This document shows positions 1 through 12,189 of a stretch of DNA of 64,000 nucleotides, piece after piece. A program made the position numbers and the translations under genes. Every line of letters begins with the position of its first letter. Within the stretch, counting starts at the first letter, position 1. The notes beneath the pieces are model-generated. The model did no database searches and was not told the origin of the DNA. It was given only the letters and a program-made list of their open reading frames with translations. Source of the stretch: Streptomyces sp. LUP47B (GTDB taxonomy: Bacteria > Actinomycetota > Actinomycetes > Streptomycetales > Streptomycetaceae); contig NZ_MJAH01000001.1 in the NCBI RefSeq assembly GCF_001746295.1, positions 272,467 to 336,466 of the forward strand, written 5' to 3'.

Positions 1-941
1 AACCCCGACTCGTTCAGTGAGTCGGCATGCAGGGCGAGCTGGACACCGCGCTCTTCGCAGATGTCCAGGGCCCGGTCGATCACCGCGGGCGTGGCGCCCC
101 AGTCCTCGTGGACCTTGAAGCCGCAGACACCGGCGTCCACCTGCGCGTTGAGCTCGTGCTTGTTCATCGTGCTGCCCTTGCCGAGCAGGCCGATGTTGAC
201 GGGAAACTCATCCAGCGCCTCGAAAAGCCGCCTGATGTGCCAGGCGCCCGGTGTCACCGTGGTGGCCGTACTGCCCTCGGCCGGTCCCGTGCCGCCGCCG
301 ATCAGGGTGGTCACGCCCGAGGCCAGCGCCTCGTGGATCTCCCCGGGACAGATGAAGTGGACATGGGTGTCCACGCCACCGGCGGTGAGGATCCGGCCGT
401 TGCCGGAGATGACCTCGGTGCTCGGGCCGACCACGAAACTCTCCGGCGTCACCGGAACCGGCATGGCGTTGCCGGCAGTCGTACGGTCCGGCGCCTCGAA
501 CCGGTTGCTCAGGATCGGATCCATGGTCTCGGGGTTGTACGCCTTGCCGATGGCCGCGATCCTGCCGTCGCGGATGCCGATGTCGGCCTTGACCACACCC
601 CACCAGTCGAGGATCAACGCGCCGGTGATGACGGTGTCCACGGGCCTGTGGTTGGTGGCGTTGCCTTTGCTGTTCCTGCCGTCCCTGGCGAGGTGGGACA
701 TCCCCATCGACTCGCGGATCACCTTGCCGCCGCCGAAGATCAGCTCATTGCCGCTGTATGACGGGCCGCCGCTCCAGTCGGCCTCGATCTCCAGCGTGAG
801 ATCGGTGTCGGCGAGCCGGACCCTGTCCCGCGTGGTCGGCCCGTACAGCGCGGTGTATTCCGCCCGCGTCAGTTCATTGCTCGGCTTCAGCTGGGCCTTC
901 TCAGGCTGCGGCGCCTGGCCTCGTCCCTGCGGATTGCTCAT
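1..941 (-). CDS. ureC: Urease alpha subunit (partial, runs off left edge)
   Basis: Catalytic nickel subunit of urease, which hydrolyses urea to ammonia and carbamate in the cytoplasm. About 313 N-terminal residues are inside the window. Visible signatures are HVHFICPGE (two histidine nickel ligands of the family), the [10 protein letters not shown] loop, and [11 protein letters not shown] near base 110, which carries the lysine that is carbamylated to bridge the two nickels. The ATG at 941-939 overlaps the stop of the upstream urease gene as ATGA, so translation is probably coupled. No accessory genes (ureD-G) are visible; they may lie beyond the edge. The family call is firm; only completeness is unknown. 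Confidence 0.95.
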   Translation of the reverse strand, partial: MSNPQGRGQAPQPEKAQLKPSNELTRAEYTALYGPTTRDRVRLADTDLTLEIEADWSGGPSYSGNELIFGGGKVIRESMGMSHLARDGRNSKGNATNHRPVDTVITGALILDWWGVVKADIGIRDGRIAAIGKAYNPETMDPILSNRFEAPDRTTAGNAMPVPVTPESFVVGPSTEVISGNGRILTAGGVDTHVHFICPGEIHEALASGVTTLIGGGTGPAEGSTATTVTPGAWHIRRLFEALDEFPVNIGLLGKGSTMNKHELNAQVDAGVCGFKVHEDWGATPAVIDRALDICEERGVQLALHADSLNESG

Positions 942-1789
942 CGGACGATCCCTTCGCGCAGTCCCTGGATCTTGGCGAGGTCGCTGGTGTTGCTGCCTCC
1001 GGCTGTGACCTCGCCCTGGATCTGCACCAGTTCCACACAGCACTCGTCGCCCGGTTCGAAACGCACGGAGGTACCCGCGGCGATGTTGAGCCGCCGGCCC
1101 CTCGCCGCGTCGCAGTTCCACAGACTGCGGTCCCGGGGAACCGTCTGACCGGCGGGGACCTCGACGCTGACGAGCTTCAGCCCCGGGTTGACCTCGGCGA
1201 AGTGATAGTGGGAGCCGACCTGGATGGGACGGTCGGACTCGTTCTTCACCCTGATCTTCGTTCTGCCCGGCCCCGGCAAGGTGGTGGCGTCCGTCTGCAG
1301 GCTGACGCCCCGCGTGTCCCCGTCGAGGTGGACGTTGAAGCAGATCGCGGCGTACCGGCGGGCCATTTCGTCGTCCTCCTGGCAGCCTACGGACGAGTCG
1401 CCGCAATCGGCCGGCCCCTGTGACGTGCGGGGTGGCTGGGGGTGCTCCACTTTGCCCGGATAGACGCCGGACCCCTCTGCTGCGGCCTCCGGAAGGGGGT
1501 CGTGGATGGTGACGAGCTTGGTGCCGTCGGGGAAGGTCGCTTCCACCTGGACGTTTTTGATCATTTCCGGGACGCCGTCCATCACGTCGTCACGGGTGAG
1601 TACCTGCCGGCCCGAGTCCATGATGTCGCTGACCGTCTTGCCGTCGCGTGCTGCTTCGAAGACGTGAACGGTCAGCAGGGCCATCGTCTCGGGGTAGTTC
1701 AGACGCAGTCCCCGGTCGCGGCGCTTGCGGGCCACGTCGGCCGCGACGTGGATCAGCAGGCGTTCCTGTTCATGCGGAGTCAAATGCAC
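938..1789 (-). CDS. ureAB: Fused urease gamma-beta subunit
   Basis: One polypeptide of about 283 residues joins the two small structural subunits of urease. Residues 1-100 are the gamma domain ([20 protein letters not shown] at its start). Residues 145-283 are the beta domain, with [11 protein letters not shown] and [16 protein letters not shown]. They are separated by a linker of about 45 residues that is rich in acidic residues and has two cysteines. I place the start at GTG 1789 because gamma subunits begin within a residue or two of LTPHEQ; an in-frame upstream extension has no urease similarity. Gamma/beta fusions are known in some bacteria, while many ureases keep the genes separate. 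The stop overlaps the ureC start (ATGA), so the two products are probably made in fixed ratio. Confidence 0.92.
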   Translation of the reverse strand: MHLTPHEQERLLIHVAADVARKRRDRGLRLNYPETMALLTVHVFEAARDGKTVSDIMDSGRQVLTRDDVMDGVPEMIKNVQVEATFPDGTKLVTIHDPLPEAAAEGSGVYPGKVEHPQPPRTSQGPADCGDSSVGCQEDDEMARRYAAICFNVHLDGDTRGVSLQTDATTLPGPGRTKIRVKNESDRPIQVGSHYHFAEVNPGLKLVSVEVPAGQTVPRDRSLWNCDAARGRRLNIAAGTSVRFEPGDECCVELVQIQGEVTAGGSNTSDLAKIQGLREGIVR

Positions 1790-2069
1790 GATGACTCGTT
1801 TCTGTTGTGCGGATCGTGCGTGCGGCCGGGCATGGCCAGGTCGCGGACAACGCTCCCCGGACGGCAACGGACGCTCTACGAGCATCAGCGGGACAAGAAC
1901 GGCGAAACGACCGAACGGCGGCTGACCCACACCATCTGATGAATCCGCGGGCCACCCGGTTTTCACCCCGCCAAGCGAGGAAGAAGCCGGGACGCAGACC
2001 TGCGTCAGGTGCAGGGGAGGCCTCGGCACGTGACTGGCCAACCAGCGTCATCACCCGGTCCCGGCCGGG

Positions 2070-2586
2070 CTGATGCCCAGGTCATCTGCGGCCACAAGGA
2101 CATCAACACCACGATGGGCTACAACGCGATCTACCCACACGACACGATCGAAGCCCATCGAGCCTTCATCGCCCGCCGTCGGGCCCTGCGGCCCGCAGGC
2201 CCGCATACCGGACGCCCACCGCCGAAGAGTAGGACCGGTCCCTCGGGCACTTCGAGAAGCGCAAGCTCTCCATCGGCATCTGCGGACGCTCCTTCGGAAC
2301 GCCCTGCATCCACGAACACGCCTGCGTCCGCTGCTCCTTGCTTCGCCCCGAGCCCACCCAGCGCCCGCGTCTGGTGGAAATCCGCGACAACCTGCTCGCC
2401 CGAATCACGGAGGCCGAACGCGAGGGTTGGGTGGGCGAACTGGACCGACTCGAAGTCAGCCTGGCGGGCGCGCAGGACAAACTTGCCCAGCTCGACGCTG
2501 AACAGACACGCCGAGGTCAGGCCGTCGACCTGGGCATGCCGGCCTTCCCGGACATCGCCGGCCGCGACGGCACCTTACCCCTGTGA
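2070..2586 (+). pseudogene. Tyrosine recombinase (phage-type integrase) C-terminal relic, frameshifted
   Basis: The 5' part reads CGHKDINTTMGYNAIYP then EAHRAFIARRRALRP, the C-terminal block of tyrosine recombinases around the catalytic H and Y region. After a frame change near 2225-2260 the same family tail continues as IHEHACVRCSLLRPEPTQRP and ends in a helix-rich segment (REGWVGELDRLEVSLAGAQ) with a stop at 2584-2586. No N-terminal core-binding domain or catalytic arginine region precedes it, so this is a truncated and frameshifted remnant. No tRNA or attachment site could be recognised beside it. It sits between the urease operon and the end of the glycosidase block, so it may mark an old integration boundary; that link is inference. 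Confidence 0.75.
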
Positions 2587-2761
2587 CCCGGACGAGATGC
2601 CCCTCGGCACTCCAGGCGATGTGTCAGTGAGAGTGTGTGAATCGGAATGCCTCTCTTCAGTATCAGGCCGTCCGAAGGGTAGCGACGTGGACCTGCCCGC
2701 ACACGCCTCTGTGGGGGGCTGGTCTCCGCCATCCACGTCGGCGACGTCGAGGCCGTCGCGG

Positions 2762-2787
2762 TGATCAATGGCGGGATGTATTGATCA
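2762..2787. promoter_or_regulatory. 8-bp inverted repeat (TGATCAAT / ATTGATCA)
   Basis: Two perfect 8-base arms are separated by 10 bases between the integrase relic and the terminator of the glycosidase block. The site is AT-rich in a very GC-rich window, which suits an operator, but no intact gene starts next to it. The role is unknown. Confidence 0.25.
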
Positions 2788-2833
2788 TTATCGTCGTTAA
2801 CTCAGGCCTTCAATCAGGTGGTGGGAGGCCCTC

Positions 2834-2867
2834 GGGGCCGGGTCCGTACGGTGTCGGACCCGGCCCC
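2834..2867 (-). terminator. Intrinsic terminator-like hairpin after the CE1 gene
   Basis: Perfect 13-bp GC-rich stem (arms 2834-2846 and 2855-2867, 8-base loop) starting 7 bases past the stop of the esterase gene that closes the glycosidase block. There is no U-tract, as is usual for high-GC actinomycete terminators. It marks the downstream end of the cluster. Confidence 0.7.
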
Positions 2868-2873
2868 CGCCTG

Positions 2874-4214
2874 TCAGTTCTGCAGGCGCCAGTGCTGATT
2901 GGCGCCACCCGAGCAACTCCACAGCTGGACTTTCGTCCCGTTGGCCGTCGCCTGGCCACTGGCGTCCAGGCAGAGCCCCGACTGCGCTGCCGTGATCGTG
3001 CCGTCGGGGTTGATGTTCCACTGCTGGTCCGGCTGCCCGCTGCAGTCCCAGATCGCCGCAGGGGTGCCGTTGCCCGCGCCCTGGCCGACGCCCAGGCACT
3101 TGTTGCCGTAGACGACCAGCTGCTTTCCGGCGGAGTAGGTCCACCGCTGGTTGGAGCCGCCGTTGCAGTCCCACAGCTGTGCCTGCGTGCCGTTGGCCGT
3201 GGTCGAGTTGTTGATGTCGAGGCAGCGTCCGGACTGCTGACCGACGATCTCCTGGTTTTCGGAGGGCTGCGGTGTCGGCGGCGTGCTCGAGCCGAACTGG
3301 GTGAAGAACTGCCACACCGCTGCCGACGTCCAGGTGCGCCAGCCGTCACCGGTGGAACCGTCGATGGGGCCCGGGTCGTGGCCCGCTCCGTCGAACGCGG
3401 CCCAGACGACGGGGTATCCGGACCTGCAACCGGAGTAGGTGGTGATGATGTGCGTCAAGCTTCCGTTGGCCGGCTCGGGCGGGTTCTGCGGGGTGCAGCC
3501 GTTCGTCCGGACGAAGGTGTCGCGCAGGTCTCGTCCCGACTGGATGGGCAGCACGTTGTCCCTGAGGCCGTGCAGTCCCATGTAGGCGATGGGCTGGTTG
3601 CCGCCGTTGCAGCCGCTGAGGTTCGCGCCGGAGTAGACCGCGACCGCGCGGAAGACCGTCGCCCGGGAGCAGGCGAGGGCGTACGACATCGCGCCGCCGT
3701 AGCTGAAGCCGGCGGAGAACAGCTGGGTGGTGTCCACGCACAGGCCCGATTCGATCTGGTTGACCATGGCGTCGACGAAGGCCACGTCCTGGCCGCCGGG
3801 GTTGGCCCAGCCGTTGCCGTTGCCCTGGGGGGCGACGAAGATCGTGCTGTTGTTCGCGTTGTCCGCCAAGCGCCTGAGGCCGTAGTAGGACCAGTTGTAG
3901 CCGTCCGTGCCTCCCGAGTCGACGTCGTTCGCGGTGCCGCCCCGCCAGTGGAAACCGAAGACCAGCCGGTAGGGGTGGTTGCTGTCGTAGCCGGCCGGGA
4001 CCCGCAGGATGTAACTGCGATTCTGGCCGCCGCTCTGAATCGTGTGATTGCCGCTGGTCAGCGCCGGCGCCTTGCCGCAGCCGGCGCTCGCCGCGGCGGC
4101 GGACCTCGTGGCCGGCGCGGGGGTGCCGAGGGCGCTGCTGAACGAGGTGCCCGCGGTGGTCAGGATAAGGAGCAGTGCGGCCGCGATGGACATTAAGAGC
4201 GGTTTACGTTCCAT
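2874..4214 (-). CDS. Secreted feruloyl/acetylxylan esterase-type hydrolase (CE1-like) with ricin-type lectin domain
   Basis: A 446-residue exported alpha/beta hydrolase. Residues 1-30 are a Sec signal peptide. Residues 45-310 resemble the CE1 / LpqC / PHB-depolymerase-like esterases, with nucleophile Ser171 in GFSYGGAM and probable acid and base at Asp219 (GLRDNVLP) and His279 (GAGHDPG). After a Pro-rich linker (TPPTPQPSE), residues 319-446 form a ricin B / CBM13 module with repeated QxW motifs (NQRW, DQQW, NQHW). Expected activity is release of ferulate or acetate from arabinoxylan side chains; the exact substrate cannot be told from sequence. It is the last gene of the block, 50 bp after the GH29 gene and just before a strong hairpin. 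Confidence 0.85.
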   Translation of the reverse strand: MERKPLLMSIAAALLLILTTAGTSFSSALGTPAPATRSAAAASAGCGKAPALTSGNHTIQSGGQNRSYILRVPAGYDSNHPYRLVFGFHWRGGTANDVDSGGTDGYNWSYYGLRRLADNANNSTIFVAPQGNGNGWANPGGQDVAFVDAMVNQIESGLCVDTTQLFSAGFSYGGAMSYALACSRATVFRAVAVYSGANLSGCNGGNQPIAYMGLHGLRDNVLPIQSGRDLRDTFVRTNGCTPQNPPEPANGSLTHIITTYSGCRSGYPVVWAAFDGAGHDPGPIDGSTGDGWRTWTSAAVWQFFTQFGSSTPPTPQPSENQEIVGQQSGRCLDINNSTTANGTQAQLWDCNGGSNQRWTYSAGKQLVVYGNKCLGVGQGAGNGTPAAIWDCSGQPDQQWNINPDGTITAAQSGLCLDASGQATANGTKVQLWSCSGGANQHWRLQN

Positions 4215-4264
4215 GCTCTCCTTCTTCCGTGGTCGAGTTCTGCTGTCCTACGGGGAGCGCCGGT

Positions 4265-6244
4265 TCACACCCCGGTGATGGTCCACGCGTTGTTGGTGCT
4301 GGAGTTCGGGGTCCACAGCACCGTGGTGGAGCCGGCCGTGGTGCTGCCGCTGCCGTCGAGGGCGGTGCTGGTGCCCCGGTTGACGATCTGGTAGCGGTTG
4401 TCGCCGAGGCTGTTGAGCGACCACTGCTGGTTGTTGCCACCGTTCCACGCTTCCTGGCGGGCTGGAGCGCCGTTGGCGGCGTTGCCCCAGCTGTCGGCGG
4501 CCATGCCGTTGGTGCGGTTCATGATGCGGTAGTAGCCGTTGCCCAGGTCGATCAGCTGCCACTGCAGGTTGGTGCTGCCGTCGTAGTTCCACTGCTTGAG
4601 GTTGGAGCCGGCGGCGACGCTGCCCCCGCTGTCGAGTACCAGTCCGCTGGTCACGTTGGCGATCCTCACCCAGGTCGTGGAGCCGCCCGGCGCGCCCAGG
4701 ACAGGGATCTCACCCGAGAAGGTGAGCTTGACCGTGTACGCCAGCGCGCTGTAGGGCGGGTTGGACGACGGCATCGCCAGGTGCAGGCCGGACGCGTCCT
4801 GGGCCGGTGCGGGCAGGTCGATGTAGGTGCCCGCGGTGTTGCCGAGCAGTTGGGCGCCGGTCAGGCTGCTGAGGTTGATCTGGTTCGAGTTCAGCGTCGT
4901 GACGGTCATGGTGCCGCCCTGCCAGCCCAGGGCAGTGGCGTACAGGACCTTGTTGTCGCGGCTGCGGGTGAACCGGATGTCCTGCGGTTTGCCGGCCACC
5001 GGTCCGCTGAAGGAGCCTCCGCCCATCTTGGTGGGGCCCTCGCCGTAACTGGCCCAGGAGCGGGTGGAGTAGACCGCCTCTCCGAAGCGGCCGAGCCAGT
5101 CGCCCATGGCGAGCAGGATGGACTGCTGTCCGGAAGGGATGGTGCCGTCGGCCATCGGGGCGATGTTCAGCAGCATGTTGCCGCCCTTGCTGACCCGGTC
5201 GATCAGCGAGTGGAGCAGCGCCTGCGTCGAGTAGTAGCCGATGCCCACCGTGTAGCACCAGCTGGAGGAGGAGATGCTGTCGTCGGTCAGCCAGTAGGGG
5301 GTGAGCAGCCCCGCCGGTCCGCCGCGCTCGAAGTCGAAGACCTCACCCTTGTTGTTGAGGCCGTCCTTGTAGGTCGCGACCACGTCCGTGTTCCACGCGA
5401 CGGCTTGGTTGTAGTAGTGCGCGAGGAACTGGAGCCGGTAGGACTCCTGCACCAGGTGCAGGTTGAAGTCCTGCCAGACCAGGTCCGGTTGGTAGCCGTC
5501 GATGACCTCGACCAGCTTGTCGTACCAAAGCTTGTTCTCCGCCGCCGTGCCCTGCTGGCCGTAGAGGATGCGGAGCATCGGGTCCGACTGGTTCGGCACG
5601 TTGTCGTAGAAGCCGGTGAAGTGGTAGGCGTGGTGCAGGGAGGCCATGAACTTCAGTCCCTGCCCGCGGATGGCCTGCGCGTGCAGCCCCGCCAGGTCGA
5701 GTCTGGGGCCGTGCTGGACCGAGTTCCACGGGTTGGCGCGGCTGTTCCACATGGAGAAGCCGTCGTGGTGCTCGGCGACCGGGCCGGCGAACCGGGCGCC
5801 CGCGGCCTTGAACAGCCGGGCCCAGGCGTCCGGGTCGAACTTGCCGCCCTGGGAGACCAGTTTGGGGGCGAACTGGACGAAGTTGCCCGCCTTGTCACGG
5901 GCGCCGTCGATGAAGTTGTGGTACGGCCATGCCGAGGGGTCGCCGTAAGTGGCCTTGTGGTGGTTGTTCTCGGCCGAGCCGCCGATGTACATGTTGCGCG
6001 GATACCACTCGTTGCCGAAGGCGGGGACGCTGAAGACGCCCCAGTGGTAGTAGATGCCGAACTTGGCGTCCTGGAACCAGGCCGGGGCCGGGGGGTGCTG
6101 GTCCACGGAGGTCCAGCTCGCGGTGTAACTTCCGGGGCCGTCGGTGGCGGCGGCCTCGGGCGCGAACCGCAGCAGGCCGTAGGCCGTCGCCGCGCCGGCC
6201 GCGGCCAGCAGTCGGCGCCGGCTGAGCGGCAGGGAGGAGGACAT
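4265..6244 (-). CDS. Secreted alpha-L-fucosidase (GH29) with C-terminal ricin-type lectin domain
   Basis: A 659-residue enzyme with a twin-arginine leader (SRRRLLAAAGAA), so it is probably exported folded by Tat, unlike most of its neighbours. The catalytic domain (about residues 40-520) has GH29 signatures: KFGIYYHWGVFSVP, AEHHDGFSMW, and YQPDLVWQDF, where Asp259 aligns with the family nucleophile. The usual DLLWFDG has become DLVWQDF, a deviation worth noting. Residues about 535-659 form a ricin-type lectin with QLI and QWSL repeats. It would remove fucose from xyloglucan, arabinogalactan or glycoprotein glycans. It lies 70 bp after the GH59 gene with a GGAGG ribosome site upstream. Confidence 0.9.
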   Translation of the reverse strand: MSSSLPLSRRRLLAAAGAATAYGLLRFAPEAAATDGPGSYTASWTSVDQHPPAPAWFQDAKFGIYYHWGVFSVPAFGNEWYPRNMYIGGSAENNHHKATYGDPSAWPYHNFIDGARDKAGNFVQFAPKLVSQGGKFDPDAWARLFKAAGARFAGPVAEHHDGFSMWNSRANPWNSVQHGPRLDLAGLHAQAIRGQGLKFMASLHHAYHFTGFYDNVPNQSDPMLRILYGQQGTAAENKLWYDKLVEVIDGYQPDLVWQDFNLHLVQESYRLQFLAHYYNQAVAWNTDVVATYKDGLNNKGEVFDFERGGPAGLLTPYWLTDDSISSSSWCYTVGIGYYSTQALLHSLIDRVSKGGNMLLNIAPMADGTIPSGQQSILLAMGDWLGRFGEAVYSTRSWASYGEGPTKMGGGSFSGPVAGKPQDIRFTRSRDNKVLYATALGWQGGTMTVTTLNSNQINLSSLTGAQLLGNTAGTYIDLPAPAQDASGLHLAMPSSNPPYSALAYTVKLTFSGEIPVLGAPGGSTTWVRIANVTSGLVLDSGGSVAAGSNLKQWNYDGSTNLQWQLIDLGNGYYRIMNRTNGMAADSWGNAANGAPARQEAWNGGNNQQWSLNSLGDNRYQIVNRGTSTALDGSGSTTAGSTTVLWTPNSSTNNAWTITGV

Positions 6245-6313
6245 GTGGGGGCCTCTCGGAGGAATTGACGGAAGGGCTGTCTTCGGTCGCTGATCGTCAG
6301 CCGGGCACCCGGA

Positions 6314-8776
<2,463 letters not shown>

Positions 8777-10609
8777 TCAGCGGACGAAGAAGTCCTGGTT
8801 GGTGCCGGGTGCGTTCTTGCACTGCCACTGGTCGAGTTGCTGGCCCGCGCTGCTGCCGGCGCCGTAGACGTCCAGGCACAGGCCGCTGTTGCGGTTCTGG
8901 AAGGCGTAGGAGCCGTCGGACTGGCGGACGGGCAGCCAGAGGCCGTTGGCCGTTGTGCCGGGGGGCTGTTGGACGATGTCCGGGGTGCCTGCCGTCGTGG
9001 AACTGCCGGCGACCGCCACGTCCTGGCCGGAGCTCTGGGCGCGCAGTTCGCCGTAGCCGCCCGAGGCCGGTACGAACTGGAACTGCTGGTTGCTCTGCCC
9101 GTTGCAGGTCCACTGGTCGATCGCGGCGCCCGCGCTGCTGGAGTTGCCGTACACGTCCAGGCACAAGTTGTTGTTGGCGACGACGAGTTGGTGAGCGCCG
9201 GTCGGGAAGCCCTCGCCGCCGGACGAGGCCGGGGTGAGATAGACGGCGAACGCGTCGTGCGCGGCCTGGAACGTCAAGGGCACGGTGATCGAGCCGCCCG
9301 AGGCGCTCAGGTTCTGGTCGTAGACGGTCAGTGGCGCGCCGAGTGGTGCCTGGTCCGGGATGCGGTGCACGGTGACGTGCACGCTGCCGGCGTTCGTCAG
9401 CCACGGTACGGACGACAGGCCGTTGAAGGTCACGGACGCGGTGCCGGAGTTGCCGTTGGCGTCGCCGATGATGGCCACCGCGCGCTTGTTGGTGGGGTCC
9501 TCGGAGGCCGAGATCGCGGTCGAGCCGACCTGGCCGGAGGTGTCGACGAGGGTTCCCGTCATGTCGGCGTAGTCGCGCAGCGCCCACCAGTTGCCCGTCG
9601 GTTGCCAGGTGCCCCCGCTCTGGGTGAGGACTCCCGTCAGGTTGGGGGTGACGCAGCAGACCCAGTTGCCGCGCATCGCGTTGGTGTACCCGGACTGCGC
9701 GAACCGCGCCAGGTACCAGGCCGTCACCCCGGCGGTCTGCCGGTCGGCGGGCTGGTACTCGTTCGCGGACAGCGGCAGCGGGCCGATGCCCGCCGTGGTC
9801 AGGGCACTGTTGAGGGACTGGGAGATGGTGACCGGGTCGTCGACGTCACCCTCGTCGTGGTTGGTGATCATGTCCGGGACCGTCCCGGCCGCCTTCACGT
9901 GCGCCAGCCAGGTCCGCCATTCCCCCGGGTTGCTCTGCGGTGTGAAGGCGAGCGACGGCCCGACGATCTGCGCCGAGGGGGCGATGCGCCGGATCTCCCG
10001 GTAGGCGGTGTCCCACATCTGGAAGTACTGGGCGCTGTTCACGCCCCGGGTCCAGAAGGCGGAGATGTCCGGCTCGTTCCAGATGTCGTAGGCGAACTTC
10101 AGCCCCGATGCCTGCAGTGCTCCCACCGTGGAGTCGATGAAGGCGGTCCAATTGGAGCAGTCGCCGTTGTCGCACGGGTACCTCGTGTTGGACGGCTGCC
10201 CGCCGTTGGCGCCGTAGATGTCGCTGACCAGTACCTGGTACTGCGCGTGATACGGCGGCTGGGTGAGCCGTTTCGCCTGCGCGACGATCGAGTCGAGGTC
10301 TGCCCGAGTGGCCGATCCGTACTGGTAGTTGTCCCGGATCCAGCCGCCGGAGAACCATCCCCCGCCGCGGAACGCGTTGATCCCCAGCGGCTTGATGAAC
10401 TGGTCGGCCGGCTGGCTGCCGTCCTGCGTGAAGCCGTAGAGGAATCCCTCGCCCACACCGGTCGACGGGCCCCGCGTCGAGGCCAGGTTGACGCTCAGCA
10501 TCTCGCCCGAGACGGCCCTGCTCTCGGCGGTCGCAGACAGCTGCAGCACGAACGCCAGGACGATGCCGACGGCCAGTACCAGACGCCCGGGTCTCGCTCT
10601 CGTCCTCAT
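8777..10609 (-). CDS. Secreted clan GH-A glycosidase (GH39-like) with ricin-type lectin domain
   Basis: A 610-residue protein. I chose the ATG at 10609 because GGAGGACC precedes it and a signal peptide follows; the frame is open further upstream but there overlaps the next gene. Residues 1-32 are the leader. The (beta/alpha)8-type domain has the clan GH-A acid/base motif in FAYDIWNEPD (Glu179) and a probable nucleophile in LPLSANEYQ (Glu284). I could not assign the family firmly; GH39-like is the closest fit, and GH5, GH30 or GH79 relatives remain possible. Residues 467-610 are a lectin module nearly identical to that of the beta-helix protein at 18609-19968. It lies 23 bp after the GH54 gene. 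Confidence 0.8.
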   Translation of the reverse strand: MRTRARPGRLVLAVGIVLAFVLQLSATAESRAVSGEMLSVNLASTRGPSTGVGEGFLYGFTQDGSQPADQFIKPLGINAFRGGGWFSGGWIRDNYQYGSATRADLDSIVAQAKRLTQPPYHAQYQVLVSDIYGANGGQPSNTRYPCDNGDCSNWTAFIDSTVGALQASGLKFAYDIWNEPDISAFWTRGVNSAQYFQMWDTAYREIRRIAPSAQIVGPSLAFTPQSNPGEWRTWLAHVKAAGTVPDMITNHDEGDVDDPVTISQSLNSALTTAGIGPLPLSANEYQPADRQTAGVTAWYLARFAQSGYTNAMRGNWVCCVTPNLTGVLTQSGGTWQPTGNWWALRDYADMTGTLVDTSGQVGSTAISASEDPTNKRAVAIIGDANGNSGTASVTFNGLSSVPWLTNAGSVHVTVHRIPDQAPLGAPLTVYDQNLSASGGSITVPLTFQAAHDAFAVYLTPASSGGEGFPTGAHQLVVANNNLCLDVYGNSSSAGAAIDQWTCNGQSNQQFQFVPASGGYGELRAQSSGQDVAVAGSSTTAGTPDIVQQPPGTTANGLWLPVRQSDGSYAFQNRNSGLCLDVYGAGSSAGQQLDQWQCKNAPGTNQDFFVR

Positions 10610-10632
10610 GCGGTCCTCCTGCCTTCCCGGGG

Positions 10633-12159
10633 TCAACTCAGTGACCACTGCTGGTTGGATCCGCCGTTGCAGGTCCACAGTTCGGCGGGGGTGCCGTTGG
10701 CGGTGGCGGCGCCGGTCACGTCCAGGCACAGGCCGGACTGGGCGCTGGTGACGGTGCCGTTGGCGTTGACGTTCCACTGCTGGTTGGTCTGGCCGTTGCA
10801 GGTCCAGGTGATGACCTTGGTGCCGGGGCTGGCGCCCTGGTTGGAGGCGTCCAGGCACAGCCGGCTGCTGCCGGAGTACACGGCGAGCTCGCGGGAGCCG
10901 GTCCGGGACCAGATCTGGTTCGCCGCTCCGGTGCAGTCCCGGATCTGCGTCTGCGTACCCGGCGTCGTGGAGGCGCCCGGCACCTCCAGGCACTTGCCCG
11001 CGCCCACCGCATGCAGCGCGGTCGACGTACCGCCGCCCCCCGCGCCGTAACCGGCCGCGGTGATGCTGGCCTGCACGGCGTTCTCGGTGGCGTCGGAAGG
11101 GTAGCCCGCCGTCATCGCGCCCTCGAAGAACTCGCCCACGCCGTTGGGGCTGTTGTCGCCCCCGGTGCCGAGCAGGACCGAGCTGTCGACCTTCATCGGC
11201 GAGTAACCGTTCGGCAGGGGGCCGGAGAAGGTGGTGGTCAGGCCGCCGCTCGCGCCGTTGCCGTATTTGAGAGTGAAGTTGCTGGTGCCGTTGTTCTTCA
11301 GCCACGCGCTGACGAACGGGTAGTGCACACCGGGGTTGTTCGGGTCCTTGTTGGAGCCGGTGTTGGTGTGGAACATGCCGTTCTCCAGGTCGGCCTCGAC
11401 CCACGGGCCGCTGCCCGTGCAGCCACCGAACCAGCAGGCCGTGCCCCAGTAGATGGCGTTCATGGTGGCGTTGCCGGTGTCGGTGTGGGAGTTCTCACCG
11501 CTGCCGTAGTCGAAGCAGCACCACTGGCTCGTGTAGTTCGACGAGGTCACCATGTAGATGCCTTCGGGCTGGGCTCCGGTGGGCACTCCCTTCGCGTGGT
11601 CGAGCCGGTAGCCGACACCGGGGGTGACCTTGACGCCGAAGACCTGGTGGCCGGCAGCGGTCACCGGCAGGGCCATGGCGTCCGCGCCGACATCGGACCC
11701 GTTCGGCCCCGGCCCCTTCCAGTAACCGCCCCAGGAGATCGGCATGTCGTTGTGCTGGGCGGTCTGGTCGTAGATCTTCGTGATCGTGCACGACGTGCCC
11801 GAACAGAACGACACCTGGGACGCGCCGTCCGCGTACCCGCCCGCACCGAGCAGCCCGATGTCGCGGTAGCCGTGATCGGAGGCCCGCTGAATCTGGTAGA
11901 GCGGCCCGTTGTACGACGCGAAGAGCGCCCTGGTCGTGGAGTGCGCCGTCACGCACGGCGTACCGCCCGCGGCGTACAGGCCGCACGGGAGCGACACGTC
12001 CGCCACACGGTGGGCCGCCGGATGGACGACGGTTGATGCATCGGCCCTTGTGGATGTGGCGAACGCCGGTGCGCCGAACGCGATCAGGATCATCGCCAGG
12101 GCGGACAGGAGCACTGCTTTCCCTCGCCTGCGTCGGCGATCATCGGCTGGTTCGAGCAT
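10633..12159 (-). CDS. Secreted alpha-L-arabinofuranosidase (GH54) with C-terminal ricin-type lectin domain
   Basis: A 508-residue exported protein with an RRRRGK-type signal region (1-45). Residues 58-372 are an AbfB-type GH54 catalytic domain: [20 protein letters not shown], a vicinal cysteine pair (Cys214-Cys215) in CCFDYGSGENS with the expected nucleophile Glu222, and acid/base Asp335 in GTGGDNS, as established for the fungal enzyme. Fungal GH54 carries a CBM42 at this position; here residues 382-508 are a ricin-type (CBM13-like) module instead. It removes arabinofuranose from arabinoxylan or arabinan. First of three GH54 paralogues in the block; 30 bp after the GH27 gene, so probably co-transcribed with it. 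Confidence 0.93.
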   Translation of the reverse strand: MLEPADDRRRRRGKAVLLSALAMILIAFGAPAFATSTRADASTVVHPAAHRVADVSLPCGLYAAGGTPCVTAHSTTRALFASYNGPLYQIQRASDHGYRDIGLLGAGGYADGASQVSFCSGTSCTITKIYDQTAQHNDMPISWGGYWKGPGPNGSDVGADAMALPVTAAGHQVFGVKVTPGVGYRLDHAKGVPTGAQPEGIYMVTSSNYTSQWCCFDYGSGENSHTDTGNATMNAIYWGTACWFGGCTGSGPWVEADLENGMFHTNTGSNKDPNNPGVHYPFVSAWLKNNGTSNFTLKYGNGASGGLTTTFSGPLPNGYSPMKVDSSVLLGTGGDNSPNGVGEFFEGAMTAGYPSDATENAVQASITAAGYGAGGGGTSTALHAVGAGKCLEVPGASTTPGTQTQIRDCTGAANQIWSRTGSRELAVYSGSSRLCLDASNQGASPGTKVITWTCNGQTNQQWNVNANGTVTSAQSGLCLDVTGAATANGTPAELWTCNGGSNQQWSLS

Positions 12160-12189
12160 GGAGACCTCCTCCGGGGTTCGAATGCGGAG

